Positions 37,738 to 46,308 of a stretch of DNA of 64,000 bases are shown piece after piece. Numbering within the stretch: position 1 is the stretch's first letter; the number at the start of each line of letters is the position of its first letter. This DNA is from DASSBG01 sp963800395. Lineage in GTDB: Bacteria > Pseudomonadota > Gammaproteobacteria > Xanthomonadales > Rhodanobacteraceae. The notes beneath the pieces were generated by a model. That model ran no database searches and was not told the origin of the DNA. It was given only the letters and a program-made list of their open reading frames with translations. A program made the position numbers and the translations under genes. Location: positions 1 through 64,000 of the forward strand of contig CAWDBD010000019.1 of NCBI GenBank assembly GCA_963800395.1, given 5' to 3'.

Positions 37738-38861
37738 TTGATCAACCCCAGTGCGTCCTCGGCCCGTGCACGAACCCGGGCGGCCTCCGCCCAGGCCGCG
37801 TACTGCGCCTTGGTTACGGTCGCCGCATCATCCTGCTGTTGTGCAGTCACCTTGGCGGCTTGCGCGTCCTGCAGTCCGATGATGGCCAGAGCCAGATTGG
37901 CTGTGGCATCGGCCAACCCCACTGTGGCCAGGCCGATGTCGAAGGCAGCCGCGCCAGCCGATTCGGCCGCGCCTGCGATCGACAATGCCAGCTGCGCGGC
38001 GGCCAGTGCCTCGTCCACGCCCGCCAGTACCACCGAGAACTGTGCCATCTGGATGTCCAGGGTGCGGGTACCAACATTGGCGAAATGGCGGAAGTCCTTG
38101 TAGAAAGCCGCCAGGTCATACAGGTCTCGCGCGGCCATGGCAGAACGGGCAGCACCATTGACCTCTGCCAGGCGTACCAGGCAGCCCATGCGCATCGCCA
38201 GTTCGCCGAAACCGGCGGCCTCCGTATAGTCGTCATAACCGGCGGTGATCGGGCTGCCGGGGGCGGCAAAGCCTGTGCCGCTGTTGAGGCCATCAAACAG
38301 ATTGCCGTCACCCGAAGCATCACCGGCACCGCTGCTGGCCAGGGCAAACGCCGTCGGTACGCTGTGGGAACCGACACTGAGTCCCACCAGGGTGGAAGCC
38401 TGGGCGTCACGCAAGGCAATGCACATATCCAGCCCGTTGAGCGGCTCGACCGCGGGCGCGGCGCCGGGAATGTTGGGTATGTAGCGGTCGGTCAGGGTGG
38501 TGAGATCGGTCGTTGCCAGCCGGTTCACACCATAGCGGATGATGTGAGGGTACAACTGTCCGAGGGTGATTTGCGGCAGGCGGCCAACGTTTTCGGTGCC
38601 ACCGCAGTTCTCCAGTCCATTGCCATTGGTGTCCGGACACGGCAGGCGCGAGTGGGCAAGCGCAAAACCCACCAGTGCGTCCTTGGCAGAACGCAGCTCC
38701 ACCACCGGCGCCGGCTCGGGCGAGGATGCCGTTTGCAGACGTGGCAGCAACAGCCAGAACATGGCACCGATGATGCCGATGATGACCAGCACCACCGCCA
38801 TCTCCAGCAGGGAGAATCCGCGCATGCGGCAGGGTTGCGAAGTCGTCGGCAGAGTGCTCAT
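37734..38861 (-). CDS. Prepilin-like protein, family B
   Basis: 375 residues. Leader ends at Gly15, then FSLLEMAVVLVIIGIIG with Glu5 kept. Contains LPCPDTNGNGLENC (73-86), LNGLDMCIALRDAQ, LFDGLNSGTGFAAP and YDDYTEAAGFGELAMRMGC, aligning by eye with the gene downstream. The last 120 residues are Ala-rich helices (DEALAAAQLALSIAGAAESA). Its start and stop overlap the neighbours by four bases each, so the pilin block is translationally coupled. Confidence 0.82.
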   Translation of the reverse strand: MSTLPTTSQPCRMRGFSLLEMAVVLVIIGIIGAMFWLLLPRLQTASSPEPAPVVELRSAKDALVGFALAHSRLPCPDTNGNGLENCGGTENVGRLPQITLGQLYPHIIRYGVNRLATTDLTTLTDRYIPNIPGAAPAVEPLNGLDMCIALRDAQASTLVGLSVGSHSVPTAFALASSGAGDASGDGNLFDGLNSGTGFAAPGSPITAGYDDYTEAAGFGELAMRMGCLVRLAEVNGAARSAMAARDLYDLAAFYKDFRHFANVGTRTLDIQMAQFSVVLAGVDEALAAAQLALSIAGAAESAGAAAFDIGLATVGLADATANLALAIIGLQDAQAAKVTAQQQDDAATVTKAQYAAWAEAARVRARAEDALGLIK

Positions 38862-40660
38862 TCCACGACTCCGTTGGCATCGGCCTGCTTAAGAATGGCC
38901 TCTGCTCCTGCCCAGACAGTAATGGCGCTGCCGGTCGGCGTGGTGCCCGGGTTCTCGTACTGGGCCTTTATCTGATTGTAGGCATCTCGCGCCTTGATTG
39001 CCGAATCCCGCGCCTTGAGCGCGTTCTCGTGCTGAACCTGGTAGGCCTCCTTCGCCTTGAGCCACTTCAGGTAGTCATCCTTGTACTTGTTGATCGAACA
39101 GCTCACATAAAGGTTGGAAAACGCTCCGCAGCTTGCAGGCTCGCCGAAATCGGTCCGGACCTTCGCCAGGGCGTTGTTGTAATTGGTGGTCGCCGTGCTC
39201 AGCTGGGTGTTGGCGCTGTTCAAGGCGGCCTGCTTGACCGGGACATCCTGCTGCGCCTGGACCAGGCGGTCGTAGACCTCGGGGACCGCATCGCACTTGT
39301 ACTGTTCATCGGGCAGGTTGGCACCGGCACAACTGGTCTGCTGCTGGCTGTAGGCGTCTGTCATCTTGGCCACGCGGTCATTGGCCTGATCCAGCTCTCC
39401 CTGGGCCTGGTCGCGTGCCTGGCTCGCGTTATCCAGCGTCTCGGCGGCACTCAGCGCCGCGTTGACATCAGGGTCGTGGGTATTCTGCGCGTCATAGTAA
39501 TCGGCAAGGGCGACGACATAGCTGTGGTCGCTGTTCTTGGTATTCTGCGCCTGGATCATCGTGTTATAGGCTGCCGTGGCCTTGGCTTCCTCGGAAGCCG
39601 CGGTATTTTCCGCATCGATGGCGGCTTGCTCGATATCGCTCAGATTCACGTCGAGCGTCTGATCACCCGGATCGTTGCCGGTCTTGATGGCAACATCAAT
39701 CGCAAGCCCGGTCGACACCACGAGCGCTACGATGGCTGCAGCACCCAGTCCGATTGCGACACCGTACAGGCCTATGGCCACGCCTGCGGCGACCACTGCG
39801 GCAGTGTAGGGCGGAATCAGGGCGCAGCCGACCAGTACCACGCACGAGGCGATGGCACCTGCCAGCAAGCCGGAGGCCACGCCCAGTGCAGTGATCGACG
39901 CGGCCAGACCAATCGCTGCCAGGCTGACGTCAATCGCCGTCAGCGCAATATGCAGTACGTTGAAGGCGATGGTGATGATGGCCGCCTGCTTGGTCGACTC
40001 CTGCTGCGCGAGAACCTCGTTGACCACGTCCACCGCCAGCGCAATCCCGTTGACCGAGGACATGGTGGTAATGCAGCTCAGATTGTTGGACAGGTCGGAT
40101 ACCGAGCGCGACCGCTTGAGGTCGCCCTCACCATCGAGGCGCTTGAGCCCGACCGTATAGGCAACGGCAGCGGAGTTGCCTGCGACGATATCGGCCAGCT
40201 TGCGGCAGAAATCCAGGCCGTTGGCGGTACCGTAGCTGTACTTGGTGCCGTCCCACATTTCCGGCTCGAAATACGATTCAAGCACCGTCGGGTCCATGCC
40301 CGACGGCCGCAGCAGACTGTACAGGATGCGCACCGGGCCACGTGTGGCGGCATCGGCCTTCAGTCCCAGAGTCTGCACGGGCAGCAGGCCACTGGTGGTG
40401 CCCGAGCCACAGTCTTCCAGACCATCGTTGTTGGTATCCGGGCATGGCAGACGCAGATGCGAGGAAGTGAAACCGGCCACCTGCTGGTCGGCCCACAGCA
40501 GGGTAGCGTCCTGATCCTGCGCCAGGTGCATCTGGCTGCGCGCGTGCTGCGACACGAAAGCCACCAGCAGCAGTGCCCCGATCAGCGCCACCAGCAGCAG
40601 CGTATCCCACAGGGCAAAGCCCTTTTCCGACTTCAGTTTGAACGGCTGTAGCTTGGACAA
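38858..40660 (-). CDS. Giant prepilin-like protein, family B, with a hydrophobic middle and coiled-coil tail
   Basis: 600 residues. The N-terminal leader ends at Gly14 and the hydrophobic helix begins FALWDTLLLVALIGALLLV, so position +5 is Asp instead of the usual Glu. LPCPDTNNDGLEDC (71-84) and NGLDFCRKLADI follow. Residues about 225-325 are long hydrophobic Ala/Gly/Ile/Val stretches (for example AAGVAIGLYGVAIGLGAAAI) that could span membranes. Residues about 340-590 are charged and helical with coiled-coil character and three Cys pairs or singles (SCAGANLP, YKCDAVP, ASCGAF, VSCSINK). No pilin I know combines these parts. It may be a tip, pore-like or effector subunit. Confidence 0.78.
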   Translation of the reverse strand: MSKLQPFKLKSEKGFALWDTLLLVALIGALLLVAFVSQHARSQMHLAQDQDATLLWADQQVAGFTSSHLRLPCPDTNNDGLEDCGSGTTSGLLPVQTLGLKADAATRGPVRILYSLLRPSGMDPTVLESYFEPEMWDGTKYSYGTANGLDFCRKLADIVAGNSAAVAYTVGLKRLDGEGDLKRSRSVSDLSNNLSCITTMSSVNGIALAVDVVNEVLAQQESTKQAAIITIAFNVLHIALTAIDVSLAAIGLAASITALGVASGLLAGAIASCVVLVGCALIPPYTAAVVAAGVAIGLYGVAIGLGAAAIVALVVSTGLAIDVAIKTGNDPGDQTLDVNLSDIEQAAIDAENTAASEEAKATAAYNTMIQAQNTKNSDHSYVVALADYYDAQNTHDPDVNAALSAAETLDNASQARDQAQGELDQANDRVAKMTDAYSQQQTSCAGANLPDEQYKCDAVPEVYDRLVQAQQDVPVKQAALNSANTQLSTATTNYNNALAKVRTDFGEPASCGAFSNLYVSCSINKYKDDYLKWLKAKEAYQVQHENALKARDSAIKARDAYNQIKAQYENPGTTPTGSAITVWAGAEAILKQADANGVVE

Positions 40661-40675
40661 ATCCGATCTCCTGTT

Positions 40676-41932
40676 TCAGCCACCGGGGATGGCGACGGCC
40701 TGCTTGACCAGCGTGTATACCGGCAACAACAGCGCAATGATCATGAGGATGAACACGGCGCCGGCAATCAGAATCACCAGCGGGCGAATGATTTCGCCCA
40801 GCGACTCCATGACATGGTCGAAGCGCTGCCTGTATTCGGTGGCCAGATGGCGCAGCTGGCGGTCGAGCGTACCGGTCTCCTCGCCAACGGTGATCATGCG
40901 GATGGCCATGGCCGGAAAACCGCCCGTCTGGCGCATGGCCGGACCCAGGCGCTCGCCGCGGTTGACGATGTCGCGCACGCGCGAAATCTTGGCGCGATAG
41001 AATTCGTCGCTGATCGAGCGCTCCATCACGCCCAGGCTGCGAATCATGTCGAGGCCTGCGGTGATCAGCAGGGCCAGGTATTCACTGATGAAGGCCATGC
41101 CCGAGGAACGCACGATAACCCGGGACACCGGCATCTTGTGCGCCAGCCGATACAGCGCATGTCGGAAGCGCTTGCTCAGCTTGATCGCCAGGATCGGCCC
41201 CACAATCAGCACGATGGCCAGGATCAGCACAATTTCCCAGTTCGCGGTCAGCCAGTCGGCGCCTGCCAGCACGTAGCGGGTGATCGTGGGCAGTTCCACA
41301 TGCATCTGCCGGAACAGCTCACTCAATTTGGGGATGACGTAGAACACCCAGAACGCAGCCGCTGCCAGGATGGCGGCAAACACGAAGGCGGGATAGATCA
41401 ACGCACGCCGCGAGTTTCGGCCCATGCGCGCGATGCGTTCCATGTGCTCGGAAGCTTCCATCAAGACCTTGTCCACGGCACCGATTTCGTCGCCGATGGC
41501 GATCAGGTTGAGCACCGTTTCAGGAAAGATGTCGGCATGCCGGTTGAATGCCTCGCTGATCGAGGCACCCGAATCCAGGTCGTTGATCAGGGAGCGCGCG
41601 ACGCCGGCGATTCGCTTGTTGTCGGCGTATTCATATTCTTCGGCGATCGCCTGCAGCGATTCGAGCATCGGCACACCGGCACCGGTCATGACTCCCAGGT
41701 CTCGCAACAAGCCCGCGACATCCTGCTTGCTGATGCCCGAGGTAATGAACCCGCCATTGCTGGAGAACAGGCCCGAGACCCACTTGGGCAGCCGGTAGAG
41801 GCCCAGCACCACGCCGTTGCGGTTGCGCTCCAGCCACAGGCGCGCGGAAAAGTCGCGCTCTACCGCCAGACGGACGAAACCGCTGGTACGACGGCCGTCT
41901 TCGGTCAGCAGGCGGTAGTAGAAGGCCTTCAT
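40676..41932 (-). CDS. Type IV pilus/type II secretion platform protein (PilC/GspF/MshG-like)
   Basis: 418 residues. Two T2SSF domains: the first around GVMTGAGVPMLESLQAIAEE and IYPAFVFAAILAAAAFWVFY, the second around SEYLALLITAGLDMIRSL, with the closing membrane helix IRPLVILIAGAVFILMIIAL. A preceding N-terminal segment (FYYRLLTEDGRRTSGFV) is common to this family. It sits in the inner membrane and couples the assembly ATPase to pilin insertion. ATG 41932 overlaps the ATPase stop by four bases. Confidence 0.93.
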   Translation of the reverse strand: MKAFYYRLLTEDGRRTSGFVRLAVERDFSARLWLERNRNGVVLGLYRLPKWVSGLFSSNGGFITSGISKQDVAGLLRDLGVMTGAGVPMLESLQAIAEEYEYADNKRIAGVARSLINDLDSGASISEAFNRHADIFPETVLNLIAIGDEIGAVDKVLMEASEHMERIARMGRNSRRALIYPAFVFAAILAAAAFWVFYVIPKLSELFRQMHVELPTITRYVLAGADWLTANWEIVLILAIVLIVGPILAIKLSKRFRHALYRLAHKMPVSRVIVRSSGMAFISEYLALLITAGLDMIRSLGVMERSISDEFYRAKISRVRDIVNRGERLGPAMRQTGGFPAMAIRMITVGEETGTLDRQLRHLATEYRQRFDHVMESLGEIIRPLVILIAGAVFILMIIALLLPVYTLVKQAVAIPGG

Positions 41933-43647
41933 GCAGAAGCTCCCTCAGGCCCTTCTCCGATGACGCGCAGAATTTCTTCCGGGGTGGTCTGGCCGTTGGC
42001 GACCATCGACTTGGCCATCTCCAGCATGGGCTCGAAGCCCTCTTCCAGCGCCGTCATGTGAATAGCCTCGCGGCCCTTGTCGTCGGCAATGGCATTGGCC
42101 AGGGCATTGCTGATCTGCAGCACCTCGTAAACGGGAACGCGGCCGTAGTAGCCGCTGCCACGGCAGACATCACAACCCTTGCCGCGCGCCCCGTGACCCG
42201 TGTGGTGGGTGCCCAGCCACTTGATCTCATTGTCACTGAATTGGTGCGATTCGCTGCAATGGGGGCAATTGCGACGTACCAGCCTCTGGTTGACCACGGC
42301 CACCAGATTGTCGGCCAGTTCCTGGGCGGCAAGGCCCAGCGGCCGCAAGCGTGGCAGGACTCCGAAAACGCCGGACACGTGCAAGGTGGACAACACCAGA
42401 TGCCCGGTTGCCGAGGACTCCAGCGCCGATTGGGCTGTCTCGGCATCACGAATTTCACCGATCAGCATGACATCCGGATCATGCCGCAGGAAGTGACGCA
42501 AGGCCCCGCTGAAGGTATAGCCGGAACGACGATTGACCTCGGTCTGGCAAGCCCCGGGCACCCGGTACTCGACCGGATCCTCAACCGTCAGCACATTGCG
42601 CTCGATCAGTGACTGCATGCGCAAGGCCGCATGCAGCGTGGTGCTCTTGCCTGAACCGGTCGGACCGGTAATCAGCACCAGCCCGGACGGCTTCTCGAAA
42701 ATGCGTTTGAGCAGATCAACATCGCGGTTGCGAAAGCCGAGCTGGGGCAGCCCCGACAGATCACCGCGTTCGGGCAGCAGGCGCAACACCATGCGCTCGC
42801 CGTACTCGCTTGAAAGTGTTGAAACACGCACCGTGTAGGGTGCGTCCAGAACGGACACATGAAAACTGCCATCCTGTGGACGTCGCTGTTCGGAAATATC
42901 CATTTCCGAGGTCAGCTTGATGTAGACCAGCATCCGGTTCAGCGTCGTTGGCAGTGCCAGCATCGGTCGCAGCACGCCGTCGATTCGATAGGACACGTGC
43001 AGGCTGCCCGGTGACGGCGCCAGGTGAACGTCGGTGGCGCGCTCGCGGACGGCCAGGTGCAACAGCAGATCAACCAGTCGTTCCGGGCTCTGTGCATGAT
43101 CGACATCGGCCTCCAGCTGGCGTACTTCGCGCTGGATCAGGCTCTCGATCGGGTTCTGCGAAAAGTAGTAGCTCTGCCTGACCTGCTGGGTCAGTTTGGT
43201 GAATTCGGTTTGCAGAAAGGTGCAATTGAGATCGCAGCGACGCTTGACGATCTGCGCAACCTCATCGGGGTCACTGTCGCCGAGCAGGATTTCCAGTCCG
43301 CCATTGACCCTACGCATCGGCATGAAGCCACGCGACAGGCACAACTCCTTGTTGAACAGGCCGAGCACCGCAGGGTCGGGCTGGCCCAGATCCTGGACGG
43401 GAACAAAGGTCAGACCGCGCTGTTCGGCCAGCAACTGCGCCACGTCGTACTCAAGTGCCAGTCCGTAGTCGACCATGATCTGGCCGATGCGACGTTTCTC
43501 GACAGCCTGCTTCTGGCGTGCAAAATCCAGCTGCGCATGGTTGATCACCCCTCGCTCAGCCAGCATCTGACCCAGTTGAACCTTCTGCGGCGGCAGTTTG
43601 TCTGCCGAAGCGTCCTCGCGAAACAGGGGTGTAGGGGTCGGTGACAT
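41929..43647 (-). CDS. Type IV pilus/type II secretion assembly ATPase (GspE/PilB/MshE-like)
   Basis: 572 residues. N-terminal MshEN-type domain (QLGQMLAERGVINHAQLDFA, LLAEQRGLTFVPVQDL). Walker A is GPTGSGKST (328-336), followed by an Asp box (TVEDPVEYRV), Walker B (DPDVMLIGEIRD) and a His box (TGHLVLSTLHVSG). A CPHC...CDVC tetracysteine zinc motif lies near the C-terminus. The N-terminal domain type binds cyclic di-GMP in MshE, so second-messenger control is possible. No retraction ATPase (PilT) occurs in the window. Confidence 0.94.
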   Translation of the reverse strand: MSPTPTPLFREDASADKLPPQKVQLGQMLAERGVINHAQLDFARQKQAVEKRRIGQIMVDYGLALEYDVAQLLAEQRGLTFVPVQDLGQPDPAVLGLFNKELCLSRGFMPMRRVNGGLEILLGDSDPDEVAQIVKRRCDLNCTFLQTEFTKLTQQVRQSYYFSQNPIESLIQREVRQLEADVDHAQSPERLVDLLLHLAVRERATDVHLAPSPGSLHVSYRIDGVLRPMLALPTTLNRMLVYIKLTSEMDISEQRRPQDGSFHVSVLDAPYTVRVSTLSSEYGERMVLRLLPERGDLSGLPQLGFRNRDVDLLKRIFEKPSGLVLITGPTGSGKSTTLHAALRMQSLIERNVLTVEDPVEYRVPGACQTEVNRRSGYTFSGALRHFLRHDPDVMLIGEIRDAETAQSALESSATGHLVLSTLHVSGVFGVLPRLRPLGLAAQELADNLVAVVNQRLVRRNCPHCSESHQFSDNEIKWLGTHHTGHGARGKGCDVCRGSGYYGRVPVYEVLQISNALANAIADDKGREAIHMTALEEGFEPMLEMAKSMVANGQTTPEEILRVIGEGPEGASA

Positions 43648-43657
43648 CGTAACGCTC

Positions 43658-45178
43658 CTAATGGGGACGCGAGCCGGCAGGACTGCCTGCGTGCTCTAGG
43701 GCAAATTGGGTCAGCTCATCCGGATAGCCGCTTGCGGCCAATCCGTGTTGACGCTGAAAATCGGCAATCGCCTTGGCCGTGCGAGGACCGGCCAAACCAT
43801 CCAGCTGGTACTGGTAATCACCGCTGCGGGCGAGGCGCTGTTGCAATTGCAGTACTTCAGGGCCGCGCGCGCCGAAAGCGAAGGCGTCCATCGGTGCAGC
43901 CGGCTGCCACAGCAGCACCCGAGGGGCACGCCTGCTCAGTTCGCAGGCACTCGGCGAGCTCGTATCCAGTGCAAGCGAGGGCGGTACGGAGATTACGGCC
44001 AGCCCCGGCTTCTGCAGCTTGATGGCTGCGCGCACGGCAGCCAGGTCAGCTGCCTGCAAGGCGCTGCCGATACTGCCCTTGCGATCGTCAAGCCCGAACT
44101 GCTGGAGGCATGTCGCGTTGGCGGCTTCAGCCGGCATCGCCGTGGGCGCGGTATCCGATGGCACAGGTACCGATGCACCAACAGACTGATGCGTTGCCGG
44201 CTTGCCGCCATCGGCAACGGCAACGGCAGCATCGGTCTGATTTGAATGTCGAGTCAGCACCGAGGCTGCGACCACCGTAGCCAGACAGGCCACCGCAGCG
44301 GCGATGGCGAGGCGGGTCGAATTTCTGCGCAGCCGCGGCCGCGGTTCGCGAATTCCGGATTCGGCGGCCGCACGCCGGATCAGAACCGGCTTGATCGCGC
44401 TGGTGCGCATGGCCACCAGGCCATACAGGCAACGATCCAGGATCATGTGCATGCGGCGCGGGTTGCCGGCGCTGATACGGTACAAAAGGCGCAAGGCGTC
44501 GGGGGCCATGGTGATGCGGCCTTCGGAACCAGCCGAATTGAGCCGGAAGCCGACGTAGTTGCGAGTCTCTTCGAGACTCAGCGGACGCAGCTCCACGTGC
44601 TTGACGATCCGGCTGGCGAGTTGGCGGATGGACGGATCGGACAGTTTGTCGACAAGCTCGGGCTGCCCGCACAGAAGAATCTGTACCAGCTTTTCCTGGC
44701 TGGTCTCGAAGTTGCTCAGCATGCGCATGAGCTCGAGGCTTTCCAGACACAGGTTCTGCGCGTCATCGACAATGATCAGCGCGGTACGGCCCTCATTGTG
44801 CTGCTTGACCAGAAAGGCATTCAGACGGGCCACATCGTCGGCAAAGCTTGCGCCCGGCTCCAGACCGAAGTCCAGGTTGATGGCGCGCAGCAGTTCGGCG
44901 CCCTCGAGAAACGTGTTGAGCACAAACGACACCACACAGTTCTTCTCCAGCACCGTGTCGGTCAGACGCCGCACAAAGGTACTCTTGCCGAGCCCGATCT
45001 CGCCAGTAATCAGCACGAAGCCCTTGCGTGCCATGACGCAATGCACGGTTTCACCCATCTCTTCCTGCAGATCACGGGTGTGGAAATAGCACGACGCATC
45101 CGGCGTGGTCGGGAACGGAATGCGGCCCAGGCCCAGGACCTTCAGATGGCTGCCGATGTCGGTAGGTGTCGTATTCAT
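43658..45178 (-). CDS. ExeA/MshM-like AAA ATPase with a C-terminal peptidoglycan-binding domain
   Basis: 506 residues. Cytoplasmic AAA domain with Walker A GEIGLGKST (59-67), Walker B ALIIVDDAQNL and a LRPLSLEETRNYVGFRL sensor region. One membrane segment follows (LAIAAAVACLATVVAASVL, about 285-303), then a Pro/Ala/Ser-rich linker. The periplasmic end has a PG_binding_1 domain (GPEVLQLQQRLARSGDYQYQ, AIADFQRQHGLAASG). In ExeA such proteins open the peptidoglycan for secretin placement. It keeps the MSHA order N-M-E-G with its neighbours, using overlapping starts. Confidence 0.9.
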   Translation of the reverse strand: MNTTPTDIGSHLKVLGLGRIPFPTTPDASCYFHTRDLQEEMGETVHCVMARKGFVLITGEIGLGKSTFVRRLTDTVLEKNCVVSFVLNTFLEGAELLRAINLDFGLEPGASFADDVARLNAFLVKQHNEGRTALIIVDDAQNLCLESLELMRMLSNFETSQEKLVQILLCGQPELVDKLSDPSIRQLASRIVKHVELRPLSLEETRNYVGFRLNSAGSEGRITMAPDALRLLYRISAGNPRRMHMILDRCLYGLVAMRTSAIKPVLIRRAAAESGIREPRPRLRRNSTRLAIAAAVACLATVVAASVLTRHSNQTDAAVAVADGGKPATHQSVGASVPVPSDTAPTAMPAEAANATCLQQFGLDDRKGSIGSALQAADLAAVRAAIKLQKPGLAVISVPPSLALDTSSPSACELSRRAPRVLLWQPAAPMDAFAFGARGPEVLQLQQRLARSGDYQYQLDGLAGPRTAKAIADFQRQHGLAASGYPDELTQFALEHAGSPAGSRPH

Positions 45179-46308
45179 CGTCGTTGCTGGTGCATGACCT
45201 GCCAGTTGCGCCGGACCAGGTCCGAATCAGGGTGCTGGGTATACATGGCGTTGATGCGCTGCAAAGCCTGCTCTTGTCGACCGGCACGCCAATCGATCAG
45301 TGCGACGTTGACGCCCGCATTGATGTCGTCGGGCAGGCGCTGCAACAGACGCGAGTAGACGCCGCGCGCTGCGCCGTCATCGCCACTGTCGACGGCATAC
45401 CAGGCTTGCATGCGCAGCAGCGTGAGGCTTTGTGGCGAAAGCGCTGATTCCAGCTTGCCGAGAGCCACCCTGGCTTTGCTGTGATCGCCCTGCGCCATGG
45501 CCTCGCGGAAGCTCGCCACCCAGCGGGGAACAGTCTTGTCCGCAGCCACTTCCGGCTGCCTGCCGACCTTGATGTAATTGTTGCTGCCGATCATGGGCGC
45601 ATCGTCTTGCGTCGACACCGGCGACTGCACCGGATCATCCTGGCTGGGCTTGACCTGCCCGGCCTTGGCTTGGCTGGCCTCGGCCTGCTGCACGGGCGGC
45701 GCCGTGTCCGCATTGGCCTGTGTCTGCGGTGGCGTCTCATCCATCGGCCGCGGTGGCGGCGACTGCTCGACCTTCGGTTCGGGCGGCCTGGTATCGGTGG
45801 CCGGTGCCGCTGGCGGCAGATTGGCCTTGACCGGCTCGATACCCGTGTTGCCACCCACAATCCGGATCGGCATGCTGCCAGTCACTTTCTCCGGCGCGGC
45901 TTCGCGCTTGCTGACCGGCGCATACGGTGGATCCTGCACAACATTTGCCCTGGCAGCCGGCGTTGCCGCGGGTGCCTGCGGCACCTCGGCGGGCGCGGCT
46001 GCCGGTCTGGACACCGGGCTGCTGTCCGCTACAACCGCCGTGGCTGGCGGCTGATCCGCCGGCTTCGCCTGGATGGCCGGCGCGCTTGCTGCAACGACCT
46101 GGGTCTGGCGCTGCTCATCGTTGCCGAATCCGAAGAAATGGTAGGCAGCCAGGCACAGCACCAGGACCAGCAATAGCGCAACAATGGACACGATGACGGT
46201 GCGCCGGCCATTGCCGGGGTGCGCTGCGGCACCCATGGACGCATAGTCTGCCTGCCCATCCTGAGCCTGCTTGTCGATTTCCGCGAGGGCAGAAAAAATC
46301 AGACTCAC
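45175..46308 (-). CDS. Bitopic TPR protein (MshN-like) of the pilus operon
   Basis: 377 residues. Short cytoplasmic start (MSLIFSALAEIDKQAQ), one membrane segment (VIVSIVALLLVLVLCLAAYH), a long Pro/Ala/Gln-rich periplasmic linker, and C-terminal TPR-like helices (FREAMAQGDHSKARVALGKL, AWYAVDSGDDGAARGVYSRL, INAMYTQHPDSDLVRRNW). The position between secretin and ExeA-like genes and this architecture fit MshN/GspB-type assembly proteins. The ATG overlaps the secretin stop as ATGA. Confidence 0.8.
   Translation of the reverse strand: MSLIFSALAEIDKQAQDGQADYASMGAAAHPGNGRRTVIVSIVALLLVLVLCLAAYHFFGFGNDEQRQTQVVAASAPAIQAKPADQPPATAVVADSSPVSRPAAAPAEVPQAPAATPAARANVVQDPPYAPVSKREAAPEKVTGSMPIRIVGGNTGIEPVKANLPPAAPATDTRPPEPKVEQSPPPRPMDETPPQTQANADTAPPVQQAEASQAKAGQVKPSQDDPVQSPVSTQDDAPMIGSNNYIKVGRQPEVAADKTVPRWVASFREAMAQGDHSKARVALGKLESALSPQSLTLLRMQAWYAVDSGDDGAARGVYSRLLQRLPDDINAGVNVALIDWRAGRQEQALQRINAMYTQHPDSDLVRRNWQVMHQQRR

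Noticed and set aside
39029..40651. Plus-strand frame of 540 codons opposite the giant pilin
   Set aside because: The pilin strand has a prepilin leader, four-base overlaps with neighbours and the family motif. The opposite frame has none of these.
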